A stretch of 50,169 bases of DNA. Source: Colwellia demingiae. Its GTDB lineage: Bacteria; Pseudomonadota; Gammaproteobacteria; Enterobacterales; Alteromonadaceae. Where the stretch lies: the NCBI RefSeq assembly GCF_007954275.1, contig NZ_VOLT01000017.1, forward strand, positions 1-50,169, given 5' to 3'. The notes beneath the pieces are model-generated. The model ran no database searches and was not told the DNA's origin. It saw only the letters and a program-made list of their open reading frames with translations. A program made the position numbers and the translations under genes. Of this stretch, positions 21,031 to 29,958 are shown one piece after another; position 1 is the stretch's first letter, and each line of letters begins with the position of its first letter.

Positions 21031-23205
21031 TTAAACCGCTTGTAAATTAGCGTATTCCACCACGAGCCACTTGCTACCAACATCGGCAAAATTCACCTGA
21101 ATACGTGATTGAGCACCACTACCTTCATAGTTAAGTACCACACCCTCACCAAACTTAGCATGTTTAACCTGCTGCCCCAACTTAAAGCCTGTATTTTCAA
21201 AGGTTTCAAGTGTAAAGGTATTTGAAAACTTTCCCACTTTACTGGGTCGTTTTACTTGAGACTGCATGCGAATTTCTTCGATACAATCTTCAGGTAATTC
21301 TCGTAAAAACCGACTAGCTTTGTGGAATTTTTCTTGTCCATATAAACGGCGACTTTCGGCGTGGCATAAATAGAGTTTTCTCATCGCTCTGGTCATGCCG
21401 ACATAACACAAGCGGCGTTCTTCTTCTAAGCGGCCAATTTCTTCAACCGACTGTTGCGAAGGGAACATGCCTTCTTCAAGACCCGCAATAAAGACTAAAG
21501 GAAATTCTAACCCTTTGGCTGAGTGCATTGTCATTAACTGTACTGCGGCTTCAAATTCGTCTGCTTGAGATTCACCTGACTCTAATGCCGCGTGCGTTAA
21601 AAATGCCGTTAATGGGGTTTGCTCTTCCGCTAATTCAGGATCGCTTTCAAAGGTTTGACATGCCGTGACTAGCTCGTTTAAGTTTTCAATACGCTGTGCG
21701 GCACGTTCACCTTTTTCGGCCTGATACATAGCCTTTAAACCACTGTGGCTGATAATAAAATTCGCCTGCTGATCTAAATCTAAGTTGGTTGTATCATCTT
21801 CTAATTGTTCGATAAGTTGAATAAACGCAGTAATCGTTTTAGCGCCCCTACCCTTCAATTGCTCTGCTTGTAACATTTGCTTGCAAGCTTGCCACATTGT
21901 TACTTCCGAACCCCTTGCTGCGTCTCTCACTAGTGATAATGTTTGATTACCAATGCCACGCGTAGGTGTATTGATAACACGTTCAAAGGCTGCATCATCA
22001 TCACGATTATTAATTAGACGCATGTAAGCAAGCGCATCTTTTATTTCTTGTCGTTCAAAAAATCGTTGACCACCATAAATTCGATAAGGTAATTGTCCTT
22101 GCAATAACGCTTCTTCAAGTAAACGTGATTGTGCATTTGAGCGATACAATATGGCTATTTCATCAAGTTTACCGCCATCATCACGCCATTGTTTTATGCG
22201 GCCAGCGATAAAGCGTGCTTCATCAATTTCATTAAAAGCCGTATAAATTGAGATTTTTTCGCCCGCTTCTCCATCAGTCCAGAGCTCTTTACCCATGCGA
22301 TTATTGTTATTGCAGATTAATTGGTTAGCTGATTTCAAAATGTTTGCAGTTGAACGATAGTTTTGCTCAAGACGAATAGTTTTCGCGTCATCATATTCTT
22401 TTAAAAAACGTTCGATATTCTCAATTTTAGCGCCACGCCAGCCATAGATTGATTGGTCGTCATCACCGACAATCATGACCTTGCTGCGAGCTTTACCCAG
22501 CATAGTAAGCCAAGCATATTGAATGGCGTTGGTATCTTGAAACTCATCCACCAAAATATGGCCAAAACGCTGCTGATAGTGATCTAATAAGGCAGGATTT
22601 TTTAACCACAACTCATGTGCACGTAATAATAACTCGGCGAAATCAACTAAACCGGATCTATCACAGGTTTCTTGGTAGGCTTTATAAACTTTAACAAACA
22701 ACTCTTCAGTCGGATCGAACTGAGCATCAATATGTTGAGGACGCAAACCTTCATCTTTCTTACCATTGATGTACCAAACAAATTGTTTAGGAGGCCATTT
22801 TTTCTCATCAAGTTCTAGTGACCTAACGATTCTTTTGATTAGGCGTAATTGATCATCGCTATCTAATACTTGAAAGCTTTGCGGTAAATTGGCTTCTTGA
22901 AAGTGCATTCTTAATAAACGATGCGCCAAACCATGAAAGGTACCAATCCACATACCGTGAGTATTACCATTGGTCACCTGTTCTACACGAGCACGCATCT
23001 CTGCTGCTGCTTTATTGGTAAAGGTTACTGCCAAAATACTGTGCGAAGAGACGCCTTCAACTTGCATTAACCAGGCGATACGTTGCACTAACACTCGAGT
23101 TTTACCACTACCTGCGCCAGCTAAAATAAGCATATTTTGTTTTGGGGCTGCAACAACATCACGCTGTTTATCATTAAGAGAGTCGAGTAATTCTGAAACG
23201 TCCAT
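21031..23205 (-). CDS. uvrD: DNA helicase II
   Basis: A 724-residue superfamily 1A 3'-5' helicase acting in nucleotide excision and mismatch repair. Motifs in order: LNDKQRDVVAAP (Q motif), LAGAGSGKTRVL (Walker A), FTNKAAAEMRARV, LVDEFQDTN (Walker B), VGDDDQSIYGWRGA, LEQNYRST, VQLMTMHSAKGLEFPLVFI and EEERRLCYVGMTRA. The C-terminal Tudor-like tail GQQVKHAKFGEGVVLNYEG, which binds RNA polymerase and repair partners, is present. Length equals E. coli UvrD (720). A perfect SOS box lies 111 bases upstream, so it is damage-inducible. In E. coli it also follows yigB. Confidence 0.97.
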   Translation of the reverse strand: MDVSELLDSLNDKQRDVVAAPKQNMLILAGAGSGKTRVLVQRIAWLMQVEGVSSHSILAVTFTNKAAAEMRARVEQVTNGNTHGMWIGTFHGLAHRLLRMHFQEANLPQSFQVLDSDDQLRLIKRIVRSLELDEKKWPPKQFVWYINGKKDEGLRPQHIDAQFDPTEELFVKVYKAYQETCDRSGLVDFAELLLRAHELWLKNPALLDHYQQRFGHILVDEFQDTNAIQYAWLTMLGKARSKVMIVGDDDQSIYGWRGAKIENIERFLKEYDDAKTIRLEQNYRSTANILKSANQLICNNNNRMGKELWTDGEAGEKISIYTAFNEIDEARFIAGRIKQWRDDGGKLDEIAILYRSNAQSRLLEEALLQGQLPYRIYGGQRFFERQEIKDALAYMRLINNRDDDAAFERVINTPTRGIGNQTLSLVRDAARGSEVTMWQACKQMLQAEQLKGRGAKTITAFIQLIEQLEDDTTNLDLDQQANFIISHSGLKAMYQAEKGERAAQRIENLNELVTACQTFESDPELAEEQTPLTAFLTHAALESGESQADEFEAAVQLMTMHSAKGLEFPLVFIAGLEEGMFPSQQSVEEIGRLEEERRLCYVGMTRAMRKLYLCHAESRRLYGQEKFHKASRFLRELPEDCIEEIRMQSQVKRPSKVGKFSNTFTLETFENTGFKLGQQVKHAKFGEGVVLNYEGSGAQSRIQVNFADVGSKWLVVEYANLQAV

Positions 23206-23315
23206 AGGAATAACCTTTATTTAGGTGGCGAAGTTGAGGTGGCGTAATTTATTGAAGGAGATAGCAGTACATAAAAAGCAAAAGTATATCACCATTTATG
23301 AGCAGGCGTTCATTT

Positions 23316-23335
23316 TACTGTTTATTATTACAGTA
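23316..23335 (-). promoter_or_regulatory. LexA (SOS) box for uvrD
   Basis: TACTGT-TTATTATT-ACAGTA agrees with the gammaproteobacterial LexA consensus CTGT-N8-ACAG, including the flanking TA and TA. It sits between the end of yigB and the start of uvrD. Confidence 0.85.
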
Positions 23336-23363
23336 CCCACTCATTTGGTAACCTATCTAATAC

Positions 23364-24137
23364 TTAAGCTTTTCGAATGAGTTGTGACAGGTCGCTTACT
23401 AGGCTTAATTCAATATGAGGTATTTGCTGTAAATTTTTACCCACACCGTATTGCGGTAACCAAGCAGTTTGGCAACCGGCATTTAATGCGCCATGAATAT
23501 CGGCAAAACCACAATCACCAACATGCAATAACTGTTCAGGTAAAATATCGAGTTGCTGACAAACTAAAGAAAACATATCTGCTTCAGGCTTTTGTTTTAG
23601 CAAATGTTCACTTTCATCATGACAATTACCTATTTGAAAACCGGCATGATAAATATGTTTAAAATAATGATCAATGCCCAAGGCTTTGGTATCTACATTG
23701 CCATTACTGATTGAAACCAACGGAAACACTTTGCTTAAACTCGCTAAGAGTTCATGGCTTGCTTTGGGTACGGTAAAATCACTTCGTAAGTTAATAAAAT
23801 AATCTAAACCTGCCTGTGCTTCTTTTCTCGCTTCTTCTGCAGAGAGGTTATGCGCCAGCAAACCTAAACGATAACTTTCAAAACGCAGTCTTACCACATC
23901 GTGAGAAATATCCTGATGTGCTTTTATCGCTTGTTGTCGATATGGAGCCCAAAAACGTCGATTAAAGACCTGCTTTGGCTCAAGTAGTAGCTTGGGAGCC
24001 CAAATGGCAAACTTTTCAGTAAAGTAATCCGCCATTTGCTGTTCAACCGACTGCATTATTGGTCGGTTATTATATAAGGTGTCATCTAAATCAAAACTGA
24101 TGGCTTTAATCGCGGTTAAACGTCGGTAAAATTGCAT
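23364..24137 (-). CDS. yigB: HAD-family phosphatase YigB
   Basis: A 257-residue haloacid-dehalogenase phosphatase. SFDLDDTLYNNRP (residues about 14-26) has the nucleophile Asp and the acid/base Asp. SISNGN is motif II, KPEADMF motif III with the Lys, and HVGDCGFADIHGALNAG motif IV. In E. coli YigB dephosphorylates the pyrimidine intermediate of riboflavin synthesis and FMN. It lies 158 bases from uvrD and 100 from the DUF484 gene. xerC, which E. coli has between the DUF484 gene and yigB, is not there. Confidence 0.9.
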   Translation of the reverse strand: MQFYRRLTAIKAISFDLDDTLYNNRPIMQSVEQQMADYFTEKFAIWAPKLLLEPKQVFNRRFWAPYRQQAIKAHQDISHDVVRLRFESYRLGLLAHNLSAEEARKEAQAGLDYFINLRSDFTVPKASHELLASLSKVFPLVSISNGNVDTKALGIDHYFKHIYHAGFQIGNCHDESEHLLKQKPEADMFSLVCQQLDILPEQLLHVGDCGFADIHGALNAGCQTAWLPQYGVGKNLQQIPHIELSLVSDLSQLIRKA

Positions 24138-24237
24138 AGTCTCACATAATCCTTAGAATTCTTACATTGCTAACCGTCGAGGTATTAACTTAGCTAATTG
24201 GAGACGGTCGTTTAAACTGGCTGAATCAGCAAAGTAT

Positions 24238-24951
24238 TTATAGTGCTAACTGTTGATGTAATAACTTAGCAACTAAGCGCTTGAACTGAGTAAGTAACAA
24301 AGTATCCATACGTGGGTCAAAGTGATGAGCGTCTTCACTACCAATCGCTAAAAACCCAACAGCTTGCTCATCATGAGTCAGCTTAATCAACACTACTGAG
24401 CCTGAACATGGTTTGGAGAAAATCAGGGTTTGTTCACTTTCTTGTAAGCGGCCAAAATAGTACTCGTCGTTAGTTAAGCGATTTTGCATAACACCAGCAC
24501 AGTCATTAGTCGACAAACTATGGTGAGCAACCTCGGTGTTATCACTTGGAACTAACCACAATTTAAACGAAGATAAAGATAACAATTCTGTTGTCGCTTG
24601 ATGTAAACAATCGAGTAATTCTTCCGCTGATTGACAATCCAGTAAGCGTAAATACAGATCACTATAAAGCACAAATAACTGCTCATTATGGTTAGCTACT
24701 GACATTAACTGAGTAATCTCATCTTCTAGACCATAGACTTTTTGACGAAGTTGCTGTTGCTGACGTTCCACTAAAGAAACAGTACCACGTTGCTCATCAT
24801 TGAGCCGTAAGCTAGTCATTAAGCTGTTATTGCGATTAAAGAATTCAGGGTTATCTTGTAAGTAACTTACCACTAACTCGTCCGTTAATGGGATATCATC
24901 GCTATTAATAGCTTGTTGTACATCATTCATCTTGCTAGGTTCTTCTTTCAT
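24238..24951 (-). CDS. DUF484 family protein (YigA-like)
   Basis: A 237-residue protein with the DUF484 opening LTDELVVSYLQDNPEFFNRN (residues about 21-40). A coiled-coil stretch follows (VERQQQQLRQKVYGLEDEI), then a GAF-like domain to the end (VGFLAIGSEDAHHFDPRMD). Family members stand between dapF and xerC in gammaproteobacteria and their role is unproven; the GAF-like part suggests ligand sensing. The start is ambiguous between 24951 (MKEEPSK) and 24930 (MNDVQQA), neither with a strong ribosome-binding site. It follows dapF by 44 bases and is probably in the lptM-dapF operon. Confidence 0.88.
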   Translation of the reverse strand: MKEEPSKMNDVQQAINSDDIPLTDELVVSYLQDNPEFFNRNNSLMTSLRLNDEQRGTVSLVERQQQQLRQKVYGLEDEITQLMSVANHNEQLFVLYSDLYLRLLDCQSAEELLDCLHQATTELLSLSSFKLWLVPSDNTEVAHHSLSTNDCAGVMQNRLTNDEYYFGRLQESEQTLIFSKPCSGSVVLIKLTHDEQAVGFLAIGSEDAHHFDPRMDTLLLTQFKRLVAKLLHQQLAL

Positions 24952-24995
24952 TATATGCGGTCGCTAATAGAATTGGGAAAAGTAGCCGCTTAGGC

Positions 24996-25826
24996 TTAAA
25001 TGGATATTTGACCATCAAATACGTGTGTTGCTGGCCCAGACATTTTCACTGGATGACCCGGTCCTTGCCAAAAGATACGTAGTTTTCCACCTGGCAGTTC
25101 TACGGTAACTTGTTTCGCTAGCTTTTTCTGCATATAACCAATAACAACAGCCGCACACGCACCGCTACCACAAGCTAAAGTTTCTGCTGCGCCACGCTCA
25201 TACACTCTTAATTTAATATAATTAGGACTAACAATTTCCATAAAACCGACATTAGCATCTTCAGGGAAACGCTCATGTATAGATAATTCTTGCCCAAGTG
25301 ATTCAACATCAGCTTCTGCAACACTATCGACAGTCACCACACAATGGGGATTTCCCATGGATACAGCGCCACATAATACAGTTTCACTTTCACTACGCAG
25401 AATATACGTGCCTTCTGTTTTTTGTGCCGTGAAAGGGATCTTTTTGGGTTCAAATTGTGGCACTGGCATAGTGACTGAAATATTACCATCACGCTCTATA
25501 TGTAAATTCATTTTACCTGTGCTGGTAGAAACTTTTATCTTATGTTTATTACATAAACCTTTCATACGGACAAACTTTGCGAAACAGCGAGCGCCATTTC
25601 CACACTGTCCCACTTCACTACCATCTGCATTATAAATACGGTAATGAAAGTCTAAATCAGGATCATAAGGAGGCTCAACCACTAATAGTTGGTCAAAGCC
25701 TACACCAAAGTTTCTGTTGGCAAACTTAGTGATTTGTTCTGGCGATAAAAAAACATTTTGTGTGACATTATCAAGCACTAAAAAGTCATTACCTAAACCA
25801 TGCATTTTAGAAAAATTGACTAACAT
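24996..25826 (-). CDS. dapF: Diaminopimelate epimerase
   Basis: A 276-residue PLP-independent epimerase that turns LL-diaminopimelate into the meso form for lysine and peptidoglycan. FSKMHGLGNDFLVLDNV opens the first domain. The first catalytic cysteine is in NADGSEVGQCGNGARCFAKF (about residue 73), the second in AETLACGSGACAAVV (about residue 217). Both are intact. Its ATG shares one base with the stop of lptM (TAATG), implying translational coupling. Confidence 0.97.
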   Translation of the reverse strand: MLVNFSKMHGLGNDFLVLDNVTQNVFLSPEQITKFANRNFGVGFDQLLVVEPPYDPDLDFHYRIYNADGSEVGQCGNGARCFAKFVRMKGLCNKHKIKVSTSTGKMNLHIERDGNISVTMPVPQFEPKKIPFTAQKTEGTYILRSESETVLCGAVSMGNPHCVVTVDSVAEADVESLGQELSIHERFPEDANVGFMEIVSPNYIKLRVYERGAAETLACGSGACAAVVIGYMQKKLAKQVTVELPGGKLRIFWQGPGHPVKMSGPATHVFDGQISI

Positions 25827-26164
25827 TATTGTTGCTCTTTAACTTGAACTGTTGACTGGTTAGTAGCTTGTTCTATTGGCTCAATTGGCTGTTGAACTGC
25901 TTGTTGTTGCTGTGATTCATCAAGCGTAGTCACTGATTGCTCTTGCGACTCAACGCTTTTACTTATACTTTTTTCTTGGCTTTCATCACTTTGCGCTACG
26001 GTTTCAGCTTTTGGAGCAACAGCTTGCTCAGGTGTTTGGTACAAGTCACCTTTAATGCCACACGCAGATAATAAAGTGACAGCAATAAAGGTCAGTAAAA
26101 TTGATTTAAGCTTTACTTTTTGATGTGGCTTTTGATGTAAGTAATGAAGTCTATTGGTACGCAT
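25826..26164 (-). CDS. lptM: Small lipoprotein LptM (YifL/LppL)
   Basis: A 112-residue lipoprotein. The signal SILLTFIAVTLLSACGIKGD has the lipobox cysteine near residue 35, followed by CGIKGDLYQTPEQ, the hallmark of LptM, which in E. coli helps LptD fold in the outer membrane. The mature tail is Gln/Glu-rich (QSDESQEKSISKSVESQEQ) with repeats of DESQ/VESQ and looks disordered, much longer than the short tail of E. coli LptM. The start is unsure: 26164 gives a long signal n-region, while an internal GTG near 26116 would give a more usual length. It is coupled to dapF as in other gammaproteobacteria. Confidence 0.85.
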   Translation of the reverse strand: MRTNRLHYLHQKPHQKVKLKSILLTFIAVTLLSACGIKGDLYQTPEQAVAPKAETVAQSDESQEKSISKSVESQEQSVTTLDESQQQQAVQQPIEPIEQATNQSTVQVKEQQ

Positions 26165-26252
26165 GATGCTTTTTTGCCATGAAAGTCGTTTAAATCAAGC
26201 TTTTTAGCGTAACTTAACCGCTCTGTATCTATATTTATTTTGTCTGATTGCT

Positions 26253-26287
26253 ATTATACTCACATGCTTATCAACAATTATACTCAC
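26253..26287 (+). promoter_or_regulatory. Direct repeat in the lptM-cyaY divergent gap
   Basis: The 11-mer ATTATACTCAC occurs at 26253-26263 and 26277-26287, 24 bp apart. The first has TGCTATTAT in front, an extended -10. It is the likely promoter region of cyaY, perhaps with a bound regulator. Confidence 0.35.
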
Positions 26288-26318
26288 TTAGACAAATAAT
26301 GTATTTAAAGGATAAGCA

Positions 26319-26639
26319 ATGAACGATAGCCAATACAACTTGATCGCCGAAGCACTTCTTCTCGCTATAGAAGAGGCGATTGAAGACTCTGGTGTCGACA
26401 TAGATTACGAAGGAGTTGGCGGATTATTAACGCTGACTTTTAAAAATAACACTAAAGTGATAATAAACAAGCAAGCACCCTTGCATGAAATATGGGTAGC
26501 AACAAAATTCAATGGTCACCATTTTGTCCTTAATAATGATAGTTGGACAGACAAACGCAGTGGTGAAGAGTTTTGGCAGTTTTTATCAAATGCCGTAAGC
26601 ACACAAGCTGAAACTGAATTAACGCTTTCAGCACAGTAA
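26319..26639 (+). CDS. cyaY: Iron-sulfur assembly regulator CyaY (bacterial frataxin)
   Basis: A 106-residue frataxin homologue that binds iron and modulates IscS during Fe-S cluster assembly. The acidic first helix (AIEEAIEDSGVDIDYEG) is the iron-binding surface. The central sheet VIINKQAPLHEIWVA carries the conserved QxPxxxIW motif, followed by WTDKRSGEEFWQFL. Full length. AAAGGATAAGC upstream supplies the ribosome-binding site. It is divergent from lptM, as cyaY is from the lppL-dapF group in E. coli. A short ATACCAA-type element begins at its stop codon. Confidence 0.95.
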   Translation: MNDSQYNLIAEALLLAIEEAIEDSGVDIDYEGVGGLLTLTFKNNTKVIINKQAPLHEIWVATKFNGHHFVLNNDSWTDKRSGEEFWQFLSNAVSTQAETELTLSAQ

Positions 26640-26710
26640 TACCATTGAGATTAATTAAGGGGTCAAATTTAGACCATTTAAATAGATCAGTAAGTTAATT
26701 TTATTGGTAT
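26639..26710. repeat. Possible ATACCAA-type element between cyaY and hemC
   Basis: 72 bp bounded by ATACCATTGAGATTAATTAA and ...TTAATTTTATTGGTAT; the ends are imperfect inverted repeats (ATACCA and TTAAYT shared). The inside differs from the other copies. It replaces most of the gap before hemC. Confidence 0.45.
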
Positions 26711-26736
26711 AAATATTATATATTTGGATAAATCGA

Positions 26737-27690
26737 ATGAATAACACTACAGTACGAATTGCCACGCGTAAAAGCGCCCTCGCCTTATGGCAAGCAGAAT
26801 ATGTTAAAGCGCAACTTGAGCACTTTCATGACGGTATTAATGTTGAATTAGTGCCTATGACAACGAAAGGCGATATCATTTTAGACACGCCTTTAGCCAA
26901 GGTCGGCGGTAAAGGTTTATTTGTTAAAGAACTTGAAGTAGCAATGCTTGAAGATCGTGCTGATATTGCGGTTCATTCAATGAAAGATGTTCCTGTCGAT
27001 TTTCCAGAGGGCTTAGGATTAGAAGTTATTTGTCCTCGTGAAGATCCCCGTGATGCTTTTGTTTCTAATACCATCAAATCATTAAGTGATTTACCAAAAG
27101 GCGCTATTGTTGGCACATCAAGCTTACGCCGCCAGTGTCAATTAAAAGCAAGCCGCCCTGATTTAGATATTCGTGATTTACGTGGCAATGTAAACACTCG
27201 CCTAAGAAAATTAGATGAAGGTCAGTACGACGCCATCATCTTAGCTGCTGCAGGTCTAATTCGCTTAAAAATGAAAGAGCGTATTGCACAATTTATCGAA
27301 CCAGAAGAAATGCTTCCTGCAAATGGCCAAGGTGCTGTTGGCATTGAGTGTCGTAATGATGATGCAAAAATCAAAGCATTATTAGCGCCATTAGAATGTG
27401 CGACTACTCGTATTCGTGTTCTAGCAGAACGTGCGATGAATAAAGCGCTTGAAGGTGGTTGTCAGGTACCAATTGGTAGTTATGGTGTGATTTCGGCTGA
27501 TGGCAAAAATATCCACCTACGTGGATTAGTTGGCGCTGTCGATGGTAGTGAAATGATCGAAAGTGAAATCACCGGCCCTGTTGAAGAAGGTGAAGCGCTC
27601 GGCAATAAACTCGCGCAAGAGTTACTAAGCCGAGGTGCAGATAAAATCTTACAGCAAGTTTATTCAGAAAATGATATCAAAAACAGCTAA
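26737..27690 (+). CDS. hemC: Porphobilinogen deaminase (hydroxymethylbilane synthase)
   Basis: A 317-residue enzyme that links four porphobilinogens into hydroxymethylbilane. TRKSALALWQAEYVKAQLE is the N-terminal signature. VHSMKDVPVDFPEGL and GTSSLRRQCQL bind substrate carboxylates, and the cofactor cysteine is in LEGGCQVPIGSY (near residue 246). Complete. The hemCDXY order is normal for gammaproteobacteria. It ends 64 bases before the preferred hemD start, with a notable hairpin between. Confidence 0.97.
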   Translation: MNNTTVRIATRKSALALWQAEYVKAQLEHFHDGINVELVPMTTKGDIILDTPLAKVGGKGLFVKELEVAMLEDRADIAVHSMKDVPVDFPEGLGLEVICPREDPRDAFVSNTIKSLSDLPKGAIVGTSSLRRQCQLKASRPDLDIRDLRGNVNTRLRKLDEGQYDAIILAAAGLIRLKMKERIAQFIEPEEMLPANGQGAVGIECRNDDAKIKALLAPLECATTRIRVLAERAMNKALEGGCQVPIGSYGVISADGKNIHLRGLVGAVDGSEMIESEITGPVEEGEALGNKLAQELLSRGADKILQQVYSENDIKNS

Positions 27691-27697
27691 ATCTGCT

Positions 27698-27729
27698 AAA
27701 AAAACGTCTCAAGTGATACCACTTGAGAC
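27698..27729 (-). terminator. Minus-strand-oriented terminator between hemC and hemD
   Basis: Arms GTCTCAAGTG and CACTTGAGAC (10 bp, perfect) around a 4-base loop. Seven A precede it on the plus strand, so on the minus strand the hairpin is followed by G and seven T, a textbook intrinsic terminator. On the plus strand, the operon direction, it has no T tract. Confidence 0.7.
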
Positions 27730-27754
27730 TCCTATAAATGAGCAGGCTTTACTT

Positions 27755-28516
27755 ATGCCAGGTAAACCCCTTAAGGTCTTAATTACTAGGCCTAAAGCTA
27801 AAGCTCAGCAACTTGCCTTGTTACTTAATCAACAAGGCATAGTTAATACCAGCCAAGCTCTATTTGATTATCAAAAAAACGCCAGCGCTCACGACATAGC
27901 TACAGCGCTAGAAAACGCAGATATACTGATCTTTGTTAGTGTTGCTGCCGTTGAATTTGCTCACGCCAGCTATCCTCTGCCTAACAACTTATCTCAAACC
28001 ATTTTTGCTGTTGGTAATGCCACCAAAAAAGCATTACAAGCAATAGGTATTACCACCACTTTATCGCCATCCCCTCAACAAGAGCACAGTGAAGGTTTAC
28101 TTAAACTGCCACAATTGTCTAAAGTTATAGGTAAAAGGATAATAATCTTTCGTGGCAATGGTGGACGAGAGCACATTGCTAACAGCTTAACGCTACGAGG
28201 TGCTGAGGTTCGATATATCGAAAGTTACCAACGTGTATGGCGAACATTACCAATAATTATTGCTGAGCAATGGCGGGCACAAAAAATTAACTGTATTGTC
28301 GTTACCAGTAACGATATATTATTAGCATTACTAAAGTACTTAGCCAGTACAACAAATAGCACAGATAATTATTGGCAATCTCAATGTTTGTGGGTCGTGG
28401 TCAGTGATCGTATTGAAAAAAATGCCAAAGCGTTAGGCTTAACACGGATCATTAATACCCATGGCGCTAGCTCTCAAATACTCTGTAATACGTTGCAAGC
28501 TCTCTCTTGTTCGTAA
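27755..28516 (+). CDS. hemD: Uroporphyrinogen-III synthase
   Basis: A 253-residue enzyme that closes and inverts ring D of hydroxymethylbilane. The family diverges strongly; recognisable are LKVLITRPKAKAQQLALLL at the start, IFVSVAAVEFA, FAVGNATKKALQAIG, IIIFRGNGGREHI and VVTSNDILLALL. The start at 27755 (MPGKPLKVL) gives the usual distance to LITRP and has GCAGG eight bases upstream. An earlier in-frame ATG at 27671, overlapping hemC, would translate through the hairpin and add 28 residues. Confidence 0.9.
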   Translation: MPGKPLKVLITRPKAKAQQLALLLNQQGIVNTSQALFDYQKNASAHDIATALENADILIFVSVAAVEFAHASYPLPNNLSQTIFAVGNATKKALQAIGITTTLSPSPQQEHSEGLLKLPQLSKVIGKRIIIFRGNGGREHIANSLTLRGAEVRYIESYQRVWRTLPIIIAEQWRAQKINCIVVTSNDILLALLKYLASTTNSTDNYWQSQCLWVVVSDRIEKNAKALGLTRIINTHGASSQILCNTLQALSCS

Positions 28517-28539
28517 GCCTATTTATAAAGTAAATAACG

Positions 28540-29958
28540 ATGGAATATAGAATTATGTCGGATAATGAAATCCCTAAAAACAAACTATCGGATAATAGCG
28601 ACACCGAGAAAAAAGAAACCGATACACTATCATCTGGTAGTAATACCAATAAAACTTCAGCAACAGAGAATGATAACGTTGATACTAAAAAAGCTACGCT
28701 TTCAAAGCCTGATCCGAAAAAATCAGCAGCAAGCACTGGTACAAGGAAATCTTCCCCTTCAAACACACAAGTAGCAGCTGATAAGCCTTCTAATAAAATC
28801 GCAACTATTGCATTGGTGATTGCCTCAGTAAGTATTTTCGTTTCTATTGGCCATTATGTTTGGCAACAGCAGCAAAATAGCGCGCAATTTTTAACGCTGA
28901 ATCAACAAAACCAGCAAGCTATACAACAAAGCCAAGTACAGTTGAAAAATAGCTTAACAGCGGAATTTAGCCGACAGTTACAGCAACAGCATAGAAACAC
29001 TAGTCAATCACAAGAGAGTGCTAAAAAAGCACATCTTGATAGTGATACTCAACTACAACAGCTAACTACTCAAATAAGGCAGTTAGAGCAGCAAGTGAGC
29101 CTGCGCCAACCTAATGACTGGCTAATACATGAAGCAGAATACCTAGTTCGCGTAGCGGCGCGCACCATGTGGTTAGAGCGTGACACTAAAGCGGCTATCA
29201 ACTTACTGCGTGATGCAGATAATCGCCTTAGAGAATTGGACCAACCTAAATTTTTGCCTGTACGAGCATTAATTAATGAAGATATTGAAAGCTTAGCCTT
29301 GATGCCTACACTGAAAAATCAAGAAGCTATTTTAACCTTGATGGCACTTAACAAACAGGTGCCAACCTTAATGCTAGCCGGTGTAAACTTGGCTGAAGCA
29401 CTCGATCAAACGACAGAAGATCTTGCTCTGTCTGATAATATCGGGGATTGGCAAGAAAATTTAGCCAAAACCTGGCATAAATTCCTCAACGATTTTATCA
29501 CTGTTCGCAGAAGAACAGGCATGGTTGAGCCATTAATGGCTCCTGAGCAACAACAACACTTAAAGCAAAATTTAAGTCTAAAAATACAACTTGTGCAATG
29601 GGCCGCTAGTGAACAAAAAGAAGAAATTTACCAACAAACTCTGCTTGATATTCAGCAATGGTTAAATGAATTCTTTGATATGAACTTGCCTGTAAACAAA
29701 AGCTTCTATGAATCGATAGAGCAACTCAAACAACAAACCATTCATTATGACTACCCAAGTGATTTGCGTTCATTGGCGGCAATAAAACGTTTGTTACAAG
29801 ATTCCAAGCAAGTAACAAAACCGCAAACGTCCAAGTCAGAAAGTGTAAAAGTTGAACAAGCGGAAAAACAGGTTATTGAACAAATTGCTGAGCCCATATC
29901 AGTACCAAAAGACAGCCCTAAACCTGAAAGTGAAAAAGCGAGTGGAGGTCAGTTATGA
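28540..29958 (+). CDS. hemX: HemX, membrane-anchored protein of haem synthesis operon
   Basis: A 472-residue inner-membrane protein often labelled a uroporphyrin-III C-methyltransferase, though it lacks a methyltransferase domain. A disordered charged N-terminus (residues 1-85) is followed by one transmembrane segment IATIALVIASVSIFVSIGHY (about 87-106), a Gln-rich coiled coil (QQQQNSAQFLTLNQQNQQA) and the conserved periplasmic part NDWLIHEAEYLVRVAARTMW. The C-terminal 50 residues are low-complexity. The start may be 28555 (MSDNEIP) instead. It overlaps hemY by 4 bases (ATGA). Confidence 0.9.
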   Translation: MEYRIMSDNEIPKNKLSDNSDTEKKETDTLSSGSNTNKTSATENDNVDTKKATLSKPDPKKSAASTGTRKSSPSNTQVAADKPSNKIATIALVIASVSIFVSIGHYVWQQQQNSAQFLTLNQQNQQAIQQSQVQLKNSLTAEFSRQLQQQHRNTSQSQESAKKAHLDSDTQLQQLTTQIRQLEQQVSLRQPNDWLIHEAEYLVRVAARTMWLERDTKAAINLLRDADNRLRELDQPKFLPVRALINEDIESLALMPTLKNQEAILTLMALNKQVPTLMLAGVNLAEALDQTTEDLALSDNIGDWQENLAKTWHKFLNDFITVRRRTGMVEPLMAPEQQQHLKQNLSLKIQLVQWAASEQKEEIYQQTLLDIQQWLNEFFDMNLPVNKSFYESIEQLKQQTIHYDYPSDLRSLAAIKRLLQDSKQVTKPQTSKSESVKVEQAEKQVIEQIAEPISVPKDSPKPESEKASGGQL

